A DNA stretch of 64,000 nucleotides, taken from Terriglobia bacterium. GTDB lineage: Bacteria; Acidobacteriota; Terriglobia; Bryobacterales; Bryobacteraceae. The notes beneath the pieces were generated by a model. It made no database searches, was not told the origin of the DNA, and worked only from the letters and a program-made list of their open reading frames with translations. Each line of letters begins with the position of its first letter. The stretch's first letter is position 1. Below, in pieces: positions 33,781 through 42,743 of the stretch. Both the position numbers and the translations under genes were made by a program. The stretch is taken from positions 62,001-126,000 of the forward strand of contig JAJPHN010000016.1 of the NCBI GenBank assembly GCA_021325235.1, in the 5' to 3' direction.

Positions 33781-35208
33781 ATGGCAGAGAAGAACGGCGC
33801 AGGTCAGAAGCCGCGCACCATTATTGAAAAAGTCTGGGACAAGCATGTCGTGGCGGAGCGCGCGGGCGCGCCCACGCTGCTCTATATTGATCTGCATCTG
33901 GTGCATGAGGTCACTTCGCCGCAGGCGTTTTCGGGACTGCGCGAGCGCGGGCTGAAAGTGCGGCGGCCGGATCTGACGATCGGCACCACGGATCACAGTA
34001 TTCCGACGTACGACCGTTCGCTGCCGATTGTAGACAAAGTGGCGGGCGCGCAGATCGAGCAATTCGAGAAAAACTGCCGGGATTTTGGCATTCCGTTTTT
34101 CGGACCGCACTCGAGCAAGCAGGGGATTGTGCATATCATCGGGCCGGAGCAGGGATTGACACAGCCCGGGATGACGGTGGTGTGCGGGGACAGCCATACC
34201 GCGACGCACGGCGCATTCGGTGCGCTGGCGTTTGGCATCGGGACGAGCCAGGTGGAGCATGTGCTGGCGACGCAGTGTTTGCTGCAGTCGCGTTCGAAGA
34301 CCTACGAAGTGCGGGTGGAAGGCACGCTGAAGCCGGGTGTGGGCGCGAAGGACATCATCCTGAATTTGATCTCGCGCATTGGTATTGGCGGCGGTACGGG
34401 CTGTGTGTTCGAGTATGCGGGATCGGCGATCCGTTCGCTTTCGATGGAAGAGCGGATGACGATCTGCAACATGTCGATTGAAGGCGGAGCGCGCGCGGGG
34501 CTGGTGGCGCCGGATGACACGACGTATCAGTATGTGGCGGGACGGCCCTATGCGCCGAAGGGAGCGGAGTGGGAGAAGGCGCTGAAGTTGTGGCGCGAGC
34601 TGCCGACGGACGAAGGCGCGGTGTTTGACAAGCGCATCGATATTGATGCGAATTCGCTCGAGCCGATGATCACGTTTGGCACGAATCCGGGTATGGGGAT
34701 TGCGATTACGGCTCCGGTGCCCGATCCAGCGCAGCTGAACGATCCGCTGGAACGCGATTCGCTGAGCAAGGCGCTGCGGTATATGGATCTGCCGTCGGGC
34801 AAGCCGCTGCTGGGGCATCCGGTGAATGTGGTGTTTATCGGGAGCTGTACGAATTCGCGGATATCGGATCTGCGCGCGGCGGCGGAGATTTTCAAGGGCC
34901 GGAAAGTGAATCCGAAGGTGCGGGTGATGGTGGTGCCGGGATCGCAGCAGGTGAAAGAACAGGCGCAGGCCGAGGGGCTCGATCGCATTTTCAAGGAAGC
35001 CGGCGCGGACTGGCGCGAGGCGGGCTGCTCGATGTGCATCGCGATGAACGGCGATCAGTTGCAGCCGGGCGAATACAGCGTTTCGACCAGCAATCGCAAT
35101 TTTGAAGGACGGCAGGGCAAGGGCGGACGGACGTTTCTGGCGAGTCCGTTGACGGCGGCTGCGACGGCGGTAACGGGTGTAGTGACGGACGTGCGGACGC
35201 TCGTATAG
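33781..35208 (+). CDS. leuC: 3-isopropylmalate dehydratase, large subunit
   Basis: A 475-residue aconitase-family subunit that holds the 4Fe-4S cluster. Ligand cysteines are in [11 protein letters not shown] and [10 protein letters not shown], with a third earlier (GGTGCVFEY). It also has [20 protein letters not shown]. Together with LeuD it isomerises 2- to 3-isopropylmalate. It follows leuB after 15 bases. The N-terminal extension ([10 protein letters not shown]) is short and charged. Confidence 0.97.
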   Translation: MAEKNGAGQKPRTIIEKVWDKHVVAERAGAPTLLYIDLHLVHEVTSPQAFSGLRERGLKVRRPDLTIGTTDHSIPTYDRSLPIVDKVAGAQIEQFEKNCRDFGIPFFGPHSSKQGIVHIIGPEQGLTQPGMTVVCGDSHTATHGAFGALAFGIGTSQVEHVLATQCLLQSRSKTYEVRVEGTLKPGVGAKDIILNLISRIGIGGGTGCVFEYAGSAIRSLSMEERMTICNMSIEGGARAGLVAPDDTTYQYVAGRPYAPKGAEWEKALKLWRELPTDEGAVFDKRIDIDANSLEPMITFGTNPGMGIAITAPVPDPAQLNDPLERDSLSKALRYMDLPSGKPLLGHPVNVVFIGSCTNSRISDLRAAAEIFKGRKVNPKVRVMVVPGSQQVKEQAQAEGLDRIFKEAGADWREAGCSMCIAMNGDQLQPGEYSVSTSNRNFEGRQGKGGRTFLASPLTAAATAVTGVVTDVRTLV

Positions 35209-35217
35209 GAAAACAAC

Positions 35218-35829
35218 ATGGAAAAGTTTACGACATTCACGAGCCGGATGGCGCCGCTGCCGATCGACAACATCGATACCGATCAGATCATTCCCGCGCG
35301 TTTTTTGAAGACGACTTCAAAAGCGGGGCTGGGCGATCAGCTTTTCTGTGACTGGCGCTATGACGAGAACGGTAATCCGAAGGCGGATTTCATTTTGAAT
35401 CGTCCGGAGGGACACGCGGCGCAGGTATTGCTGGCGGGGGACAATTTTGGCTGCGGCAGCTCGCGGGAACATGCGCCGTGGGCACTGACGCAGTACGGTT
35501 TTCGAGCGGTGATCAGCACGTCGTTTGCGGACATTTTTCGCGGCAATGCGCTGAAGAATTCGCTGCTGCCGATTGTGGTGCCGCCGGATGCGCACAAGAA
35601 GCTGTTCGCGATGGTGGAGAAGAATCCGGAAGCGACGGTGACGGTGGATCTGGAAGACGAAGAGCTGACGCTGCCGGACGATTCGGTGGTGAAGTTTACC
35701 ATCGACCAGTTTGCGAAAACCTGCATGCTGGAAGGCGTGGACGAGCTGGGTTATATTCTGCAGCAGGAAGCGGCGATTGCAGCGTATGAAGCAGGGCGTC
35801 CGCTGACGGTGAATACGCTGGCGTCGTAA
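35218..35829 (+). CDS. leuD: 3-isopropylmalate dehydratase, small subunit
   Basis: A 203-residue swivel-domain partner of LeuC. It has [19 protein letters not shown] and [17 protein letters not shown], the substrate-recognition loop. The length is normal. It starts 9 bases after leuC and completes the leuABCD set. A GCGGCTCGG palindrome follows directly. Confidence 0.96.
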   Translation: MEKFTTFTSRMAPLPIDNIDTDQIIPARFLKTTSKAGLGDQLFCDWRYDENGNPKADFILNRPEGHAAQVLLAGDNFGCGSSREHAPWALTQYGFRAVISTSFADIFRGNALKNSLLPIVVPPDAHKKLFAMVEKNPEATVTVDLEDEELTLPDDSVVKFTIDQFAKTCMLEGVDELGYILQQEAAIAAYEAGRPLTVNTLAS

Positions 35830-35830
35830 C

Positions 35831-35854
35831 GGGTCGCTACGCTCGCGGCTCGGA
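35831..35854. repeat. Short palindromic intergenic repeat (GCGGCTCGG family)
   Basis: GGGTCGCTACGCTC followed by GCGGCTCGGA, directly after the leuD stop. It is closest to the copy at 20621. It may also help end leu transcription, although no T-run follows. Confidence 0.6.
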
Positions 35855-35904
35855 TAAAACGCATTTGGGCATAAAATAGATGCGCTTCTTTGGGGAGGAG
35901 CGCT

Positions 35905-36519
35905 ATGTCCAAATATATTCTGCTATTTCTTGCGGGTGCGGCTGTTCTGCAGGCCGGATCCGTCACTTCTGTGAGCTGCACGCTGGGGAACGTCACGATC
36001 AACGCCAGCACAGATTGTTCGATACCATTCTTTGTGAACGGGATCCAGGGATTCGTAGCCGCATCTGTTATGGTTCGCGAAACACCGGGCGATCTGTTTG
36101 TGGACGCCGCGGCGGGCGCATCGACGAATGTGAATGCACCCGCGGCCTGGAGTGCTTCCGCAACGGGAACAGTTACCCAGTGGTACATAACGCCTGGCCC
36201 GAAACGGCCGGGCTTTATTGCAGGCATTATCGGCGGCTTCGGCGGTAACGAGTACGCGAGTGTGGGCGGAGTTGTGGGCGACGGCACGTTCCCGTTCGAG
36301 CTTGGTGTGCCGTTTGAGGCGATCGTCATCGCGGGTACTTCCGCGGGACCAAATTCGCCCCAGAACGAAAGTTCGGCGGGGGCGAGCTTCATGCTGCTCG
36401 AAGCGGATAACCAAACACCGGTGCCGTTCTATATCGTGCCGGAGCCGATGAGCGGAGCGCTGCTGGGGGCGGGTCTGGGTGTTGGCGCAGCGCTGATTCG
36501 GAAGCGCAGAAGGGCGTAG
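35905..36519 (+). CDS. PEP-CTERM exported protein
   Basis: A 204-residue protein with an N-terminal signal peptide (YILLFLAGAAVLQAG). The Gly/Ala/Ser-rich beta body has two cysteines (SCTLGN and DCSIPF). The C-terminal sorting signal is VPEP, then a hydrophobic helix (GALLGAGLGVGAALI) and the RKRRR tail. This signal is cut by an exosortase, which implies EPS-linked sorting elsewhere in the genome; none is in this window. GGAGGAG lies about 7 bases ahead of the ATG. A TAAAAT-like box lies about 30 bases upstream. Confidence 0.88.
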   Translation: MSKYILLFLAGAAVLQAGSVTSVSCTLGNVTINASTDCSIPFFVNGIQGFVAASVMVRETPGDLFVDAAAGASTNVNAPAAWSASATGTVTQWYITPGPKRPGFIAGIIGGFGGNEYASVGGVVGDGTFPFELGVPFEAIVIAGTSAGPNSPQNESSAGASFMLLEADNQTPVPFYIVPEPMSGALLGAGLGVGAALIRKRRRA

Positions 36520-36563
36520 AACAAAGGGTTGAAAGCGGCCCTGCTTTGCTAATGTGAAAGCAA

Positions 36564-37349
36564 GTGTCGTCGCCCTTGAACTTTCATCTGGAGCAATATG
36601 AAGGGCCGCTCGACCTGCTGCTCGATCTGATTCGCAAGCAGCAGATCAACATTCACGACATTCCGATCGCGAAGATCACGCAGCAGTATCTCGATTACAT
36701 GCAGAAGGCGATGGAACTCGATATCGAGCTGAGCTCGGAGTTCGTCTACATGGCTGCGACGCTGATTCATATCAAGAGCCGCACGCTGCTGCCGCGCGAT
36801 CCGGAGCTGGACAAAATCGCACCGGAAGAAGATCCGCGGCAAGAGCTGGTGGAGCGGCTGATCGAGCACGAGCGCTTCAAGAACGCGGCCGAGATGCTGC
36901 AGCAGAAGCGGATTGTGGAAGAAGCGATGTGGTCGAATCCGCAGATTGAGGAGTTTATTGCGGAAGATCAGGGGCCGTCGCTGGCGGTGACGATTTTCGA
37001 CCTGGTGAAGACGTTTCAGGGAGTGCTGGAACGGGCGAAGAACCGGCCGATTTACGAAGTGGGGAAAGAGTCGGTAAGCGTGCCGGAGATGATCGACTAT
37101 GTGCGGCGGCAGCTGAGCAATACTCGGCGCCACGGACCGCTTTCGGCGACACGGTTGTTTGAGAATCAGCGCAGCCGGCGCGCGATGATCTGCCTGTTTC
37201 TGGCGATACTCGAGCTGGTGAAACGGCAGGCGGTGCAACTGACGCAGATGGAAGCGTTTGGCGATATCGGGCTGGAGCGCGCGGCGGCATTTCACGAGGC
37301 GAACGCGACGGCGGAAGAGCTGGCGGCGGTAGAAGAGGAATATCGTTAA
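36564..37349 (+). CDS. scpA: Segregation and condensation protein A
   Basis: A 261-residue kleisin subunit of the SMC condensin complex. The N-terminal FHLEQYEGPLDLLLDLIRKQ and MAATLIHIKSRTLLP are diagnostic. The C-terminal winged-helix segment is AMICLFLAILELVKRQAV. It bridges SMC heads with ScpB and helps to organise and segregate the chromosome. The start is GTG. scpB follows closely, as is usual. Confidence 0.96.
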   Translation: MSSPLNFHLEQYEGPLDLLLDLIRKQQINIHDIPIAKITQQYLDYMQKAMELDIELSSEFVYMAATLIHIKSRTLLPRDPELDKIAPEEDPRQELVERLIEHERFKNAAEMLQQKRIVEEAMWSNPQIEEFIAEDQGPSLAVTIFDLVKTFQGVLERAKNRPIYEVGKESVSVPEMIDYVRRQLSNTRRHGPLSATRLFENQRSRRAMICLFLAILELVKRQAVQLTQMEAFGDIGLERAAAFHEANATAEELAAVEEEYR

Positions 37350-37359
37350 CGAATTGAGC

Positions 37360-38136
37360 ATGGAAGATACGGATCAGGTTCTCGAAGCTCAGGAGGAAAG
37401 AGCAGAAGAGGAGAGCGCACCCGATCCCGGCGCAGAGGATCAGATCGCGGAATCGGAAGAGATTGTGATCGCCGATGCGGTGGCCGAAGAAGCGCCGGCG
37501 GCGGAGGCTACGGTTGCGCTGAAAGCGGTGATTGAAGCGGCGATTTACATCACCGACGAGCCGCTGACAGCCGAGCAGATTGCGAGCGCGCTGGAGCAGC
37601 CGCTGGACAAGGTGAAAGAGATTCTGGCGGCGCTGGTGGCTGAGTATGCGGCGCCCGATCGCGGGCTTTCGGTGCGGGAGCTGGCGGGCGGATACAAGAT
37701 GTCGACCAAGGCCGAGCATCACGAAGCGATCCGGCGTTTTGTAAACAAGCTGCAGCCGCCATTGAAGCTGTCGCTCGCGGCGCTGGAGACGCTGGCGGTG
37801 GTGGCGTATAAGCAGCCGATTACGGCGCCGGAGATTCTGGAAGTGCGCGGGGTGCAGGGCGCGGGCGTGCTGAAGACGCTGCTCGATCGGAAGCTGATTG
37901 CGGCGGCGGGGCGCAAGAACGTTGTCGGAAAACCGATTCTGTACAAGACGACGCGCGAATTTCTGATTCAGTTTGGATTGAATTCGCTGGCCGAGCTGCC
38001 GACGCTCAAGGAGTTCGAAGAGCTCGGGCGATTTGCGCTAACGGAAGGCGAAGAGCCGAGCGCGCCCGAGCAAGCGCGTGTTGGGCCCGCGCAGGAAGAA
38101 CTGAAGCTGGACGAACCGGCTGAAGAAAATGCCTGA
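37360..38136 (+). CDS. scpB: Segregation and condensation protein B
   Basis: A 258-residue partner of ScpA with two winged-helix domains. The first begins about residue 50 (AVIEAAIYITDEPLTAEQIA). The second contains SLAALETLAVVAYKQPITAPEI and VRGVQGAGVLKTLLDR. Acidic N- and C-terminal tails flank it, and the N-terminal tail is longer than usual. The ATG is preferred over an in-frame TTG two codons earlier. Its end overlaps rluB by 8 bases. Confidence 0.95.
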   Translation: MEDTDQVLEAQEERAEEESAPDPGAEDQIAESEEIVIADAVAEEAPAAEATVALKAVIEAAIYITDEPLTAEQIASALEQPLDKVKEILAALVAEYAAPDRGLSVRELAGGYKMSTKAEHHEAIRRFVNKLQPPLKLSLAALETLAVVAYKQPITAPEILEVRGVQGAGVLKTLLDRKLIAAAGRKNVVGKPILYKTTREFLIQFGLNSLAELPTLKEFEELGRFALTEGEEPSAPEQARVGPAQEELKLDEPAEENA

Positions 38137-38896
38137 AGAGCGGCTGCAGAAGATCATCGCGAACGCGGGCATAGCGAGCCGGCGCAAAGCGGAGGAGCTG
38201 ATTCTGGCCGGGCGCGTTTCGGTGAACGGCGAGACGGTAACGGAGCTGGGCACGAAAGCGGATCTGGCGGTGGATCGCGTGACGGTGAACGGGCAGGTGC
38301 TGAGCGCGCCGAAGCATCACCTTTACATTGCGCTGAACAAGCCGAAGGATGTGGTGACGACGACGCACGATCCGGAGGGGCGCAAGACGGTGCTCTCGAT
38401 TTTCAAGGGGCTGCGGGAGCGCATTTATCCGGTGGGGCGGCTCGATTATGCGAGCGAAGGACTGCTGCTGCTGACCAACGACGGCGAGTTTGCGAATAAG
38501 CTGATGTCGCCGGCGAGCCATGTGATGAAGACGTATCTGGTGAAGGTGAACGGCGCGCTGACGGCGGAGCAGGAGGAGCAGTTTCGGGCGGGTATTCCGA
38601 TGCATGGGCGGCGGACGGCGCGGGCGGGACTGAAGCTGATCCGGCGCGGCGAGAATCCGTGGTACGAAGTGCGGCTGGTGGAAGGGCGGCAGAACCAGAT
38701 CCGCATCATGTTCAAGCATTTTGGGCGGCTGGTGGAAAAACTCAAGCGAGTGAAGATCGGGTTTCTGGAGCTGGGCGATTTGAAGCCGGGCGCGTACCGG
38801 ACGCTGACGAAGACGGAAGTGGCGCGCTTTCAGAAACTGCTGGCGGAAGGCGCGAAGCATGCGCGGGACGGGAACGAAAGGTTGGATGCGCGATGA
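38129..38896 (+). CDS. rluB: 23S rRNA pseudouridine synthase (RluB-type)
   Basis: A 255-residue enzyme. The S4 RNA-binding domain is at about 1-60 (RLQKIIANAGIASRRKAEEL). The RsuA/RluB catalytic domain has YPVGRLDYASEGLLLLTNDG with the catalytic aspartate. It ends in VEGRQNQIRIMFKHFG. It isomerises uridine in 23S rRNA, by family knowledge near position 2605. The scpA-scpB-rluB order is common in bacteria and supports the assignment. Confidence 0.92.
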   Translation: MPEERLQKIIANAGIASRRKAEELILAGRVSVNGETVTELGTKADLAVDRVTVNGQVLSAPKHHLYIALNKPKDVVTTTHDPEGRKTVLSIFKGLRERIYPVGRLDYASEGLLLLTNDGEFANKLMSPASHVMKTYLVKVNGALTAEQEEQFRAGIPMHGRRTARAGLKLIRRGENPWYEVRLVEGRQNQIRIMFKHFGRLVEKLKRVKIGFLELGDLKPGAYRTLTKTEVARFQKLLAEGAKHARDGNERLDAR

Positions 38897-39297
38897 CCGA
38901 TAGCGAGATAAAGAATCTTTTGGAATCGGCGAAGACGATCGCGGTGGTGGGGCTTTCGAGCAATCCGATGCGGCCGAGCTTCGGGGTTTCGCGTTTTCTG
39001 CAGCGGCAGGGATTTCGTGTGATTCCGGTGAATCCGCAGGAGACGGAAGTGCTGGGGGAGCGCGCGTATGCGTCGGTGAAAGATGTGCCGGGCGCGATCG
39101 ACATTGTGGATATTTTTCGCCGTCCGGCGCGGGTGCCCGAAGTGGTGGACCAGGTGATTGAGCGCGGGGATGTGCGGTGTGTGTGGATGCAGGAAGGGGT
39201 TGTGAGCGAAGAGGGCGCGGCCAAGGCGGAAGCGGCGCGCATTCCGGTGGTGATGGATCGCTGCATCCTGAAAGAACTCGCGCGGCTGCTGCCGTAG
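38893..39297 (+). CDS. CoA-binding domain protein (YccU-type)
   Basis: A 134-residue Rossmann-fold protein of the CoA-binding superfamily. It has IAVVGLSSNPMRPSFGVSRF, VIPVNPQETEVLGERAYAS and VWMQEGVVSEEGAAKAE. Such proteins bind CoA or acyl-CoA, and the physiological role is unknown. The ATG overlaps the rluB stop (ATGA). A longer upstream frame overlaps rluB and is not protein-like. Confidence 0.9.
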   Translation: MTDSEIKNLLESAKTIAVVGLSSNPMRPSFGVSRFLQRQGFRVIPVNPQETEVLGERAYASVKDVPGAIDIVDIFRRPARVPEVVDQVIERGDVRCVWMQEGVVSEEGAAKAEAARIPVVMDRCILKELARLLP

Positions 39298-39306
39298 GAG
39301 AGTGGT

Positions 39307-40554
39307 CTGGGCTCGAAATCACTTGCGGTTGCGGCATTGGGGGGAATGCTGCTGCTGGGCGGGTGCAACTCGGGTCCGCAACAGCAGCTTCCGCAGGCTT
39401 ACATTGCGCCCGCAACGGCGGCGCTGCGTCCGCAACTGACACAACGCACAACAAGCGCGACGGTGCTGAAACATGGCGAGCGGGTGAGTGTGCTCGATGT
39501 GCGGCGGCGGTATGTGAAAGTACGGACGACGGGCGGAGTGGAGGGCTGGATCGATTCGTACGATCTGCTGAGTCCGGAGGAGATGCAGCGGATTGAGCGC
39601 GAGCGGGCGGCGGCGCTGAAACTTCCTTCCGAGGGAAGAGCGACGGCTTACGAGACGCTGAATATTCATCTTGATCCAAGCCGCAAGTCTCCGGCGTTTA
39701 CGCAGATAGCGGAAGGCGCGCCGGTGGAGGTGCTGGCGCGGAGGCTGGTGGCGCGAGAAAGCGAGCCGCCGCGCTCGATCTTCACGTTTGAAAAGCCGCA
39801 GCCGCCGGTGCGCCGTTCGAAGAAGGAACGGGCGGGGAAGAATTCATCGAAGCAGCCGCCGAAACCGCCGGCTCCCAAGCCGCCGAAAAACTGGCAGCAG
39901 ACCTGGGGCGTGGACAATGACGCGGAGAACGCGGAATCGGATGTGCGCGAGGAAGCGAAGACGGCGGCGAAGGATGAAAAGCCGGCGATTGTGGAGTCGT
40001 GGACGCTGGTTCGAACGGAAGCGCATCAGACGGGCTGGGCACTGACGCGGAATCTGATGATGGCGATTCCGGACGAAGTGGCGCAGTATGCGGGCGGGGC
40101 GCGGATTACGTCGTATTTCGATCTGGGCGCGGTGAACGATGAGCGCGACGGGACGAAACACAACTGGCTCTGGACGACGGCGACAACGATGGACCCGGCG
40201 GATTTCGATGCCTGGCGGGTGTTTCTCTGGAACCGGCGGCGGCATCGTTATGAGACGTCGTACCGGCGGCACGGGATTGAGGGATTTTTTCCGGTGCATG
40301 TGGATCCGGCGGATCCGACGCGCTTCGGGCGGACGTTCGAGATTATCACCAAAGATGACGACGGCAGAATGCGGAGGCGGACGTATTTGTTTGACGGCAC
40401 GCTGGTGCATCTGATTGCGACGGAGGATTATCAGCGGCCGACGGAACAGCTTTCGGTGAGTGGTGCGCCGGGTGGTGGGGCGGCGGTGCGGAAGCCTTCG
40501 TGGCTGGCGCGCGAGTGGGACCGGGTGAAGGCGATGGTGCATGGCGGTCGGTAG
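39307..40554 (+). CDS. SH3-like lipoprotein, probable CTG start
   Basis: A protein of about 415 residues. A lipoprotein signal ends in the lipobox LLLGGC. An SH3b-like fold (VLKHGERVSVLDVRRRYVKV) follows, then a Pro/Lys linker and a C-terminal beta domain with HNWLWTTATTMDPADFDAWR. It is probably anchored to the outer membrane. The start is odd. The only positively charged n-region (LGSKSLAVAALGG) begins at CTG, 6 bases after AGGAG that overlaps the previous stop. The first standard start is TTG at 39337, which would leave an n-region without a positive charge. No function is known. Confidence 0.72.
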   Translation: MGSKSLAVAALGGMLLLGGCNSGPQQQLPQAYIAPATAALRPQLTQRTTSATVLKHGERVSVLDVRRRYVKVRTTGGVEGWIDSYDLLSPEEMQRIERERAAALKLPSEGRATAYETLNIHLDPSRKSPAFTQIAEGAPVEVLARRLVARESEPPRSIFTFEKPQPPVRRSKKERAGKNSSKQPPKPPAPKPPKNWQQTWGVDNDAENAESDVREEAKTAAKDEKPAIVESWTLVRTEAHQTGWALTRNLMMAIPDEVAQYAGGARITSYFDLGAVNDERDGTKHNWLWTTATTMDPADFDAWRVFLWNRRRHRYETSYRRHGIEGFFPVHVDPADPTRFGRTFEIITKDDDGRMRRRTYLFDGTLVHLIATEDYQRPTEQLSVSGAPGGGAAVRKPSWLAREWDRVKAMVHGGR

Positions 40555-40580
40555 AGCGGGAGCTTCTTACGCTCGCGGCA

Positions 40581-41015
40581 TCAAACGTGAGGCTTCAGGA
40601 AGGGATTGACGACGCGCACCGTGCCATACAGGCGATCGTTCTGCAGATCTTCGGTCAGGATTTCAGACAGTCCGTAGTATTCGGCATAGGACCAGATCTG
40701 TGCGTCGAACCAACTCAGCTGGTAGGCGGCACAACCGCGGATCGCGTTGCGGAGGATGGCCTCGTTGGGATACAGGATGGTGAATTGCTTCAGGAACTCT
40801 TCGGCCTCGCGGAGTGCAGCTGTCAGCGGCAGGATGATGTGGCCGCGAATGGGGCGGGTGACGGCAGCGACAAACTCGATGATTACCTGATGAGGAACTC
40901 GCAGGGTGTCCTCTTCGATGCCCCGGCGAAGCAGTAGAGTTGCGATCTTTTGCTTTTCCGGGAAGCGGTGATCGTATCGGTACACCAGGACATTCGTGTC
41001 AATGAGAGCGGCCAC
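40581..41015 (-). CDS. vapC: VapC-type PIN-domain toxin
   Basis: A 144-residue PIN-domain ribonuclease. Acidic catalytic residues are visible in ALIDTNVLVYRYD, IIEFVAAV, SWFDAQIWSYAE and LTEDLQND, so the active site is complete. Such toxins cleave tRNA or rRNA when the antitoxin is degraded. Its start overlaps the antitoxin gene by 17 bases, the usual coupling. The neighbouring AbrB-type antitoxin supports the call. Confidence 0.9.
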   Translation of the reverse strand: MAALIDTNVLVYRYDHRFPEKQKIATLLLRRGIEEDTLRVPHQVIIEFVAAVTRPIRGHIILPLTAALREAEEFLKQFTILYPNEAILRNAIRGCAAYQLSWFDAQIWSYAEYYGLSEILTEDLQNDRLYGTVRVVNPFLKPHV

Positions 41016-41286
41016 GAAGGTAAAGATCCTCCCGGGTCCAACCGCGGTCCTGGCCGGTGCGCCTGGGCTTTATCGTTCTGGCTCGCTTACGGTTACGATC
41101 TGTCGCCTGATCGAAGAGGCGAAGACGGGTTGCAAGGTCTTCGGTGGGGGCGGATTTGGCAGCCGGAATGACGCGAATCGTGTCGCCTGCGGGAATCCAC
41201 TGGATGTCGTCGCCAGGGTGAAGTCCGTACTGTTCCGCGATGACCTTTGGCACGGTGACCTGGTACTTGGAGGTGATTCGAGACAT
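40999..41286 (-). CDS. vapB: VapB-type antitoxin (AbrB/MazE fold)
   Basis: A 95-residue antitoxin. The N-terminal swapped-hairpin AbrB/SpoVT domain reads MSRITSKYQVTVPKVIAEQY and GLHPGDDIQWI. The C-terminal basic/charged tail presumably wraps the toxin. It should bind the inverted repeat just upstream and repress the pair. AAAGG lies 7 bases before the ATG. The pair follows the ABC ATPase gene by 54 bases on the same strand. Confidence 0.88.
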   Translation of the reverse strand: MSRITSKYQVTVPKVIAEQYGLHPGDDIQWIPAGDTIRVIPAAKSAPTEDLATRLRLFDQATDRNRKRARTIKPRRTGQDRGWTREDLYLRGRSH

Positions 41287-41298
41287 GGCGGACCTTTC

Positions 41299-41318
41299 GT
41301 CCTTACTGTAACAAGGAC
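41299..41318 (-). promoter_or_regulatory. Probable vapBC operator
   Basis: A perfect inverted repeat, GTCCTT-N8-AAGGAC, centred about 22 bases upstream of the vapB start. On the minus strand its spacer contains TACAGT, a possible -10 box. Antitoxins of this class autoregulate through such sites. Confidence 0.55.
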
Positions 41319-41340
41319 AGGCTCCTTACCGAAGCAGAGG

Positions 41341-42144
41341 TCAGACTTCTTCGATTTTGCCGGCGATTTCGACGCGGTCCATGGCGAGGAACTGCTGGAC
41401 GTGTGGATGGTTGCAGGTTTCGAGCTGGGCGAGCGGTCCGAAGAAGATGGCTTCGCCTTTGTAGAGAAACATGACGGTATCGGCGACTTTGCGCATGAGG
41501 TCGAGATCGTGGGTGACGACGATGGAGGTCAGGTGCAGATCTCTTTTGAGGCGCAGCATGAGGTTACCGATGTGGTCGGACATGATGGGATCGACCATGG
41601 TGGTGGGCTCGTCGTAGAGAATGCACTGGGGCTGCGCGGCGAGCGCGCGGGCAATGGCGACGGCGCGTTTGTAACCGGTGGCGAGGTCGCCCGGAAATTC
41701 ATCTTCCATGCCGACCAGGTCGACTTTTTTTAGCAGATCGCGGACGACGTCCTCTTTTTTCTGATCGCTGTAGCCGTGCCAGGTCTCGAGCGAGAATTCG
41801 ATGTTCTCGCCGACGGTGAGCGAATCGAAGAGCGCGCCGGATTGAAACACCATGGTGACTTTTTCGCGAATCTGGCGCAACTGTTCTTCCGACATGTGGG
41901 TGATGTCGGTGTGCGCGACGATGACGCGGCCGCTATCGGGTTTGAGGAAGCCCATGATGTGCTGCAGGCTGACGGATTTTCCGACACCGCTGCGGCCGAT
42001 GATGGCGAGGGTCTGGCCGGCGTCGACGTAGAAGTTGACGTCGCGCAGAACGGGGCGGGAAAACGTCTTGGAGACGTTTTCGAACTGGATGTAGTGGGGA
42101 TACTGGCCGTTGCCGTTTAGCGGGTCAGCTGCCACGAGTGCCAT
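41341..42144 (-). CDS. MlaF-like ABC ATPase with degenerate signature motif
   Basis: A 267-residue ATPase resembling MlaF, which energises retrograde phospholipid transport. Walker A is IGRSGVGKS, the Q-loop region is VFQSGALFDSLTVGENI, Walker B is CILYDEPTT and the H-loop is VVTHDLDL. The ABC signature, normally LSGGM/Q, reads LATGYKRAVAIARAL. No MlaE permease or MlaD partner is adjacent. The start overlaps mobA by 28 bases. It may act with a permease encoded elsewhere, or serve a different role. Confidence 0.82.
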   Translation of the reverse strand: MALVAADPLNGNGQYPHYIQFENVSKTFSRPVLRDVNFYVDAGQTLAIIGRSGVGKSVSLQHIMGFLKPDSGRVIVAHTDITHMSEEQLRQIREKVTMVFQSGALFDSLTVGENIEFSLETWHGYSDQKKEDVVRDLLKKVDLVGMEDEFPGDLATGYKRAVAIARALAAQPQCILYDEPTTMVDPIMSDHIGNLMLRLKRDLHLTSIVVTHDLDLMRKVADTVMFLYKGEAIFFGPLAQLETCNHPHVQQFLAMDRVEIAGKIEEV

Positions 42145-42677
42145 TCCTCAGGAGTATTGATATTGGCCAGCGGCTGGGGACTCGCGAGCGCGCGGGCGTT
42201 GAGTTCGCGAACCAGATCGAGCAGGCGGAGACGCGATTGATCGAGGGCGCGGGTGACGTGTTCAAGACAATCCGCACGCCAGACGGAGCAGAGCGGATGC
42301 AGGGTTCCATCGGGATCCTGCGAGATAAGGCAGCGCGCGTCGGTGCGACGGGCATGCGTGAGCAGTTCGTGTAACCAGGATTCGTCGAGGCCGGGCATAT
42401 CGCAGGCCACGATGAGGTTGAAATCGCCGCGGTTGCTGTGGAGGGCGGCTTCGATGCCGGCGAGCGGTCCGCAAGAGGATCGAAGATCGTCGATGGTATC
42501 GATCGCCAGATCACGGTAACGCGCGGCGGCGCCGACGAGGCAGACGCTGCCAGCGGCGTGTTGTACTTTGCGGGCGAGGGACTCGATGAGCAGCTCGGAG
42601 GCAAGCGGGAGGCGAGCTTTGTCGCGGCCCATGCGCCTGCTGTGGCCGCCGACCAAAACGAATCCGGCCGTTCGCAT
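42117..42677 (-). CDS. mobA: Molybdenum cofactor guanylyltransferase
   Basis: A 186-residue nucleotidyltransferase that attaches GMP to molybdopterin. The N-terminal GTP-binding motif is GFVLVGGHSRRMGRDKARLP. VACDMPGLDESWLH carries the metal-binding aspartate, and the C-terminus has NINTPEEW. It is somewhat short but complete. It is divergent from the ankyrin-fusion gene across 66 bases, and first in a minus-strand series with the ABC ATPase and vapBC. Confidence 0.9.
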   Translation of the reverse strand: MRTAGFVLVGGHSRRMGRDKARLPLASELLIESLARKVQHAAGSVCLVGAAARYRDLAIDTIDDLRSSCGPLAGIEAALHSNRGDFNLIVACDMPGLDESWLHELLTHARRTDARCLISQDPDGTLHPLCSVWRADCLEHVTRALDQSRLRLLDLVRELNARALASPQPLANINTPEEWHSWQLTR

Positions 42678-42743
42678 TTCCCATTATTGCTCGGGGAGAG
42701 ATGGCGGGCCGATGGGCTTCGAATTGCAGCGAAGAGTGACGCT

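Noticed and set aside
38006-39679. 557-codon open frame on the minus strand opposite rluB and its neighbours
   Set aside because: It is the complement of well-supported genes, very rich in Pro/Arg/Ser, and has no domain pattern. Long antisense frames are expected at this GC content.
41068-41098. Sequence like the GCGGCTCGG palindrome (GGCTCGCTTACGG)
   Set aside because: It lies within the vapB coding sequence, lacks the GCGGCTCGG half, and is best seen as chance likeness.
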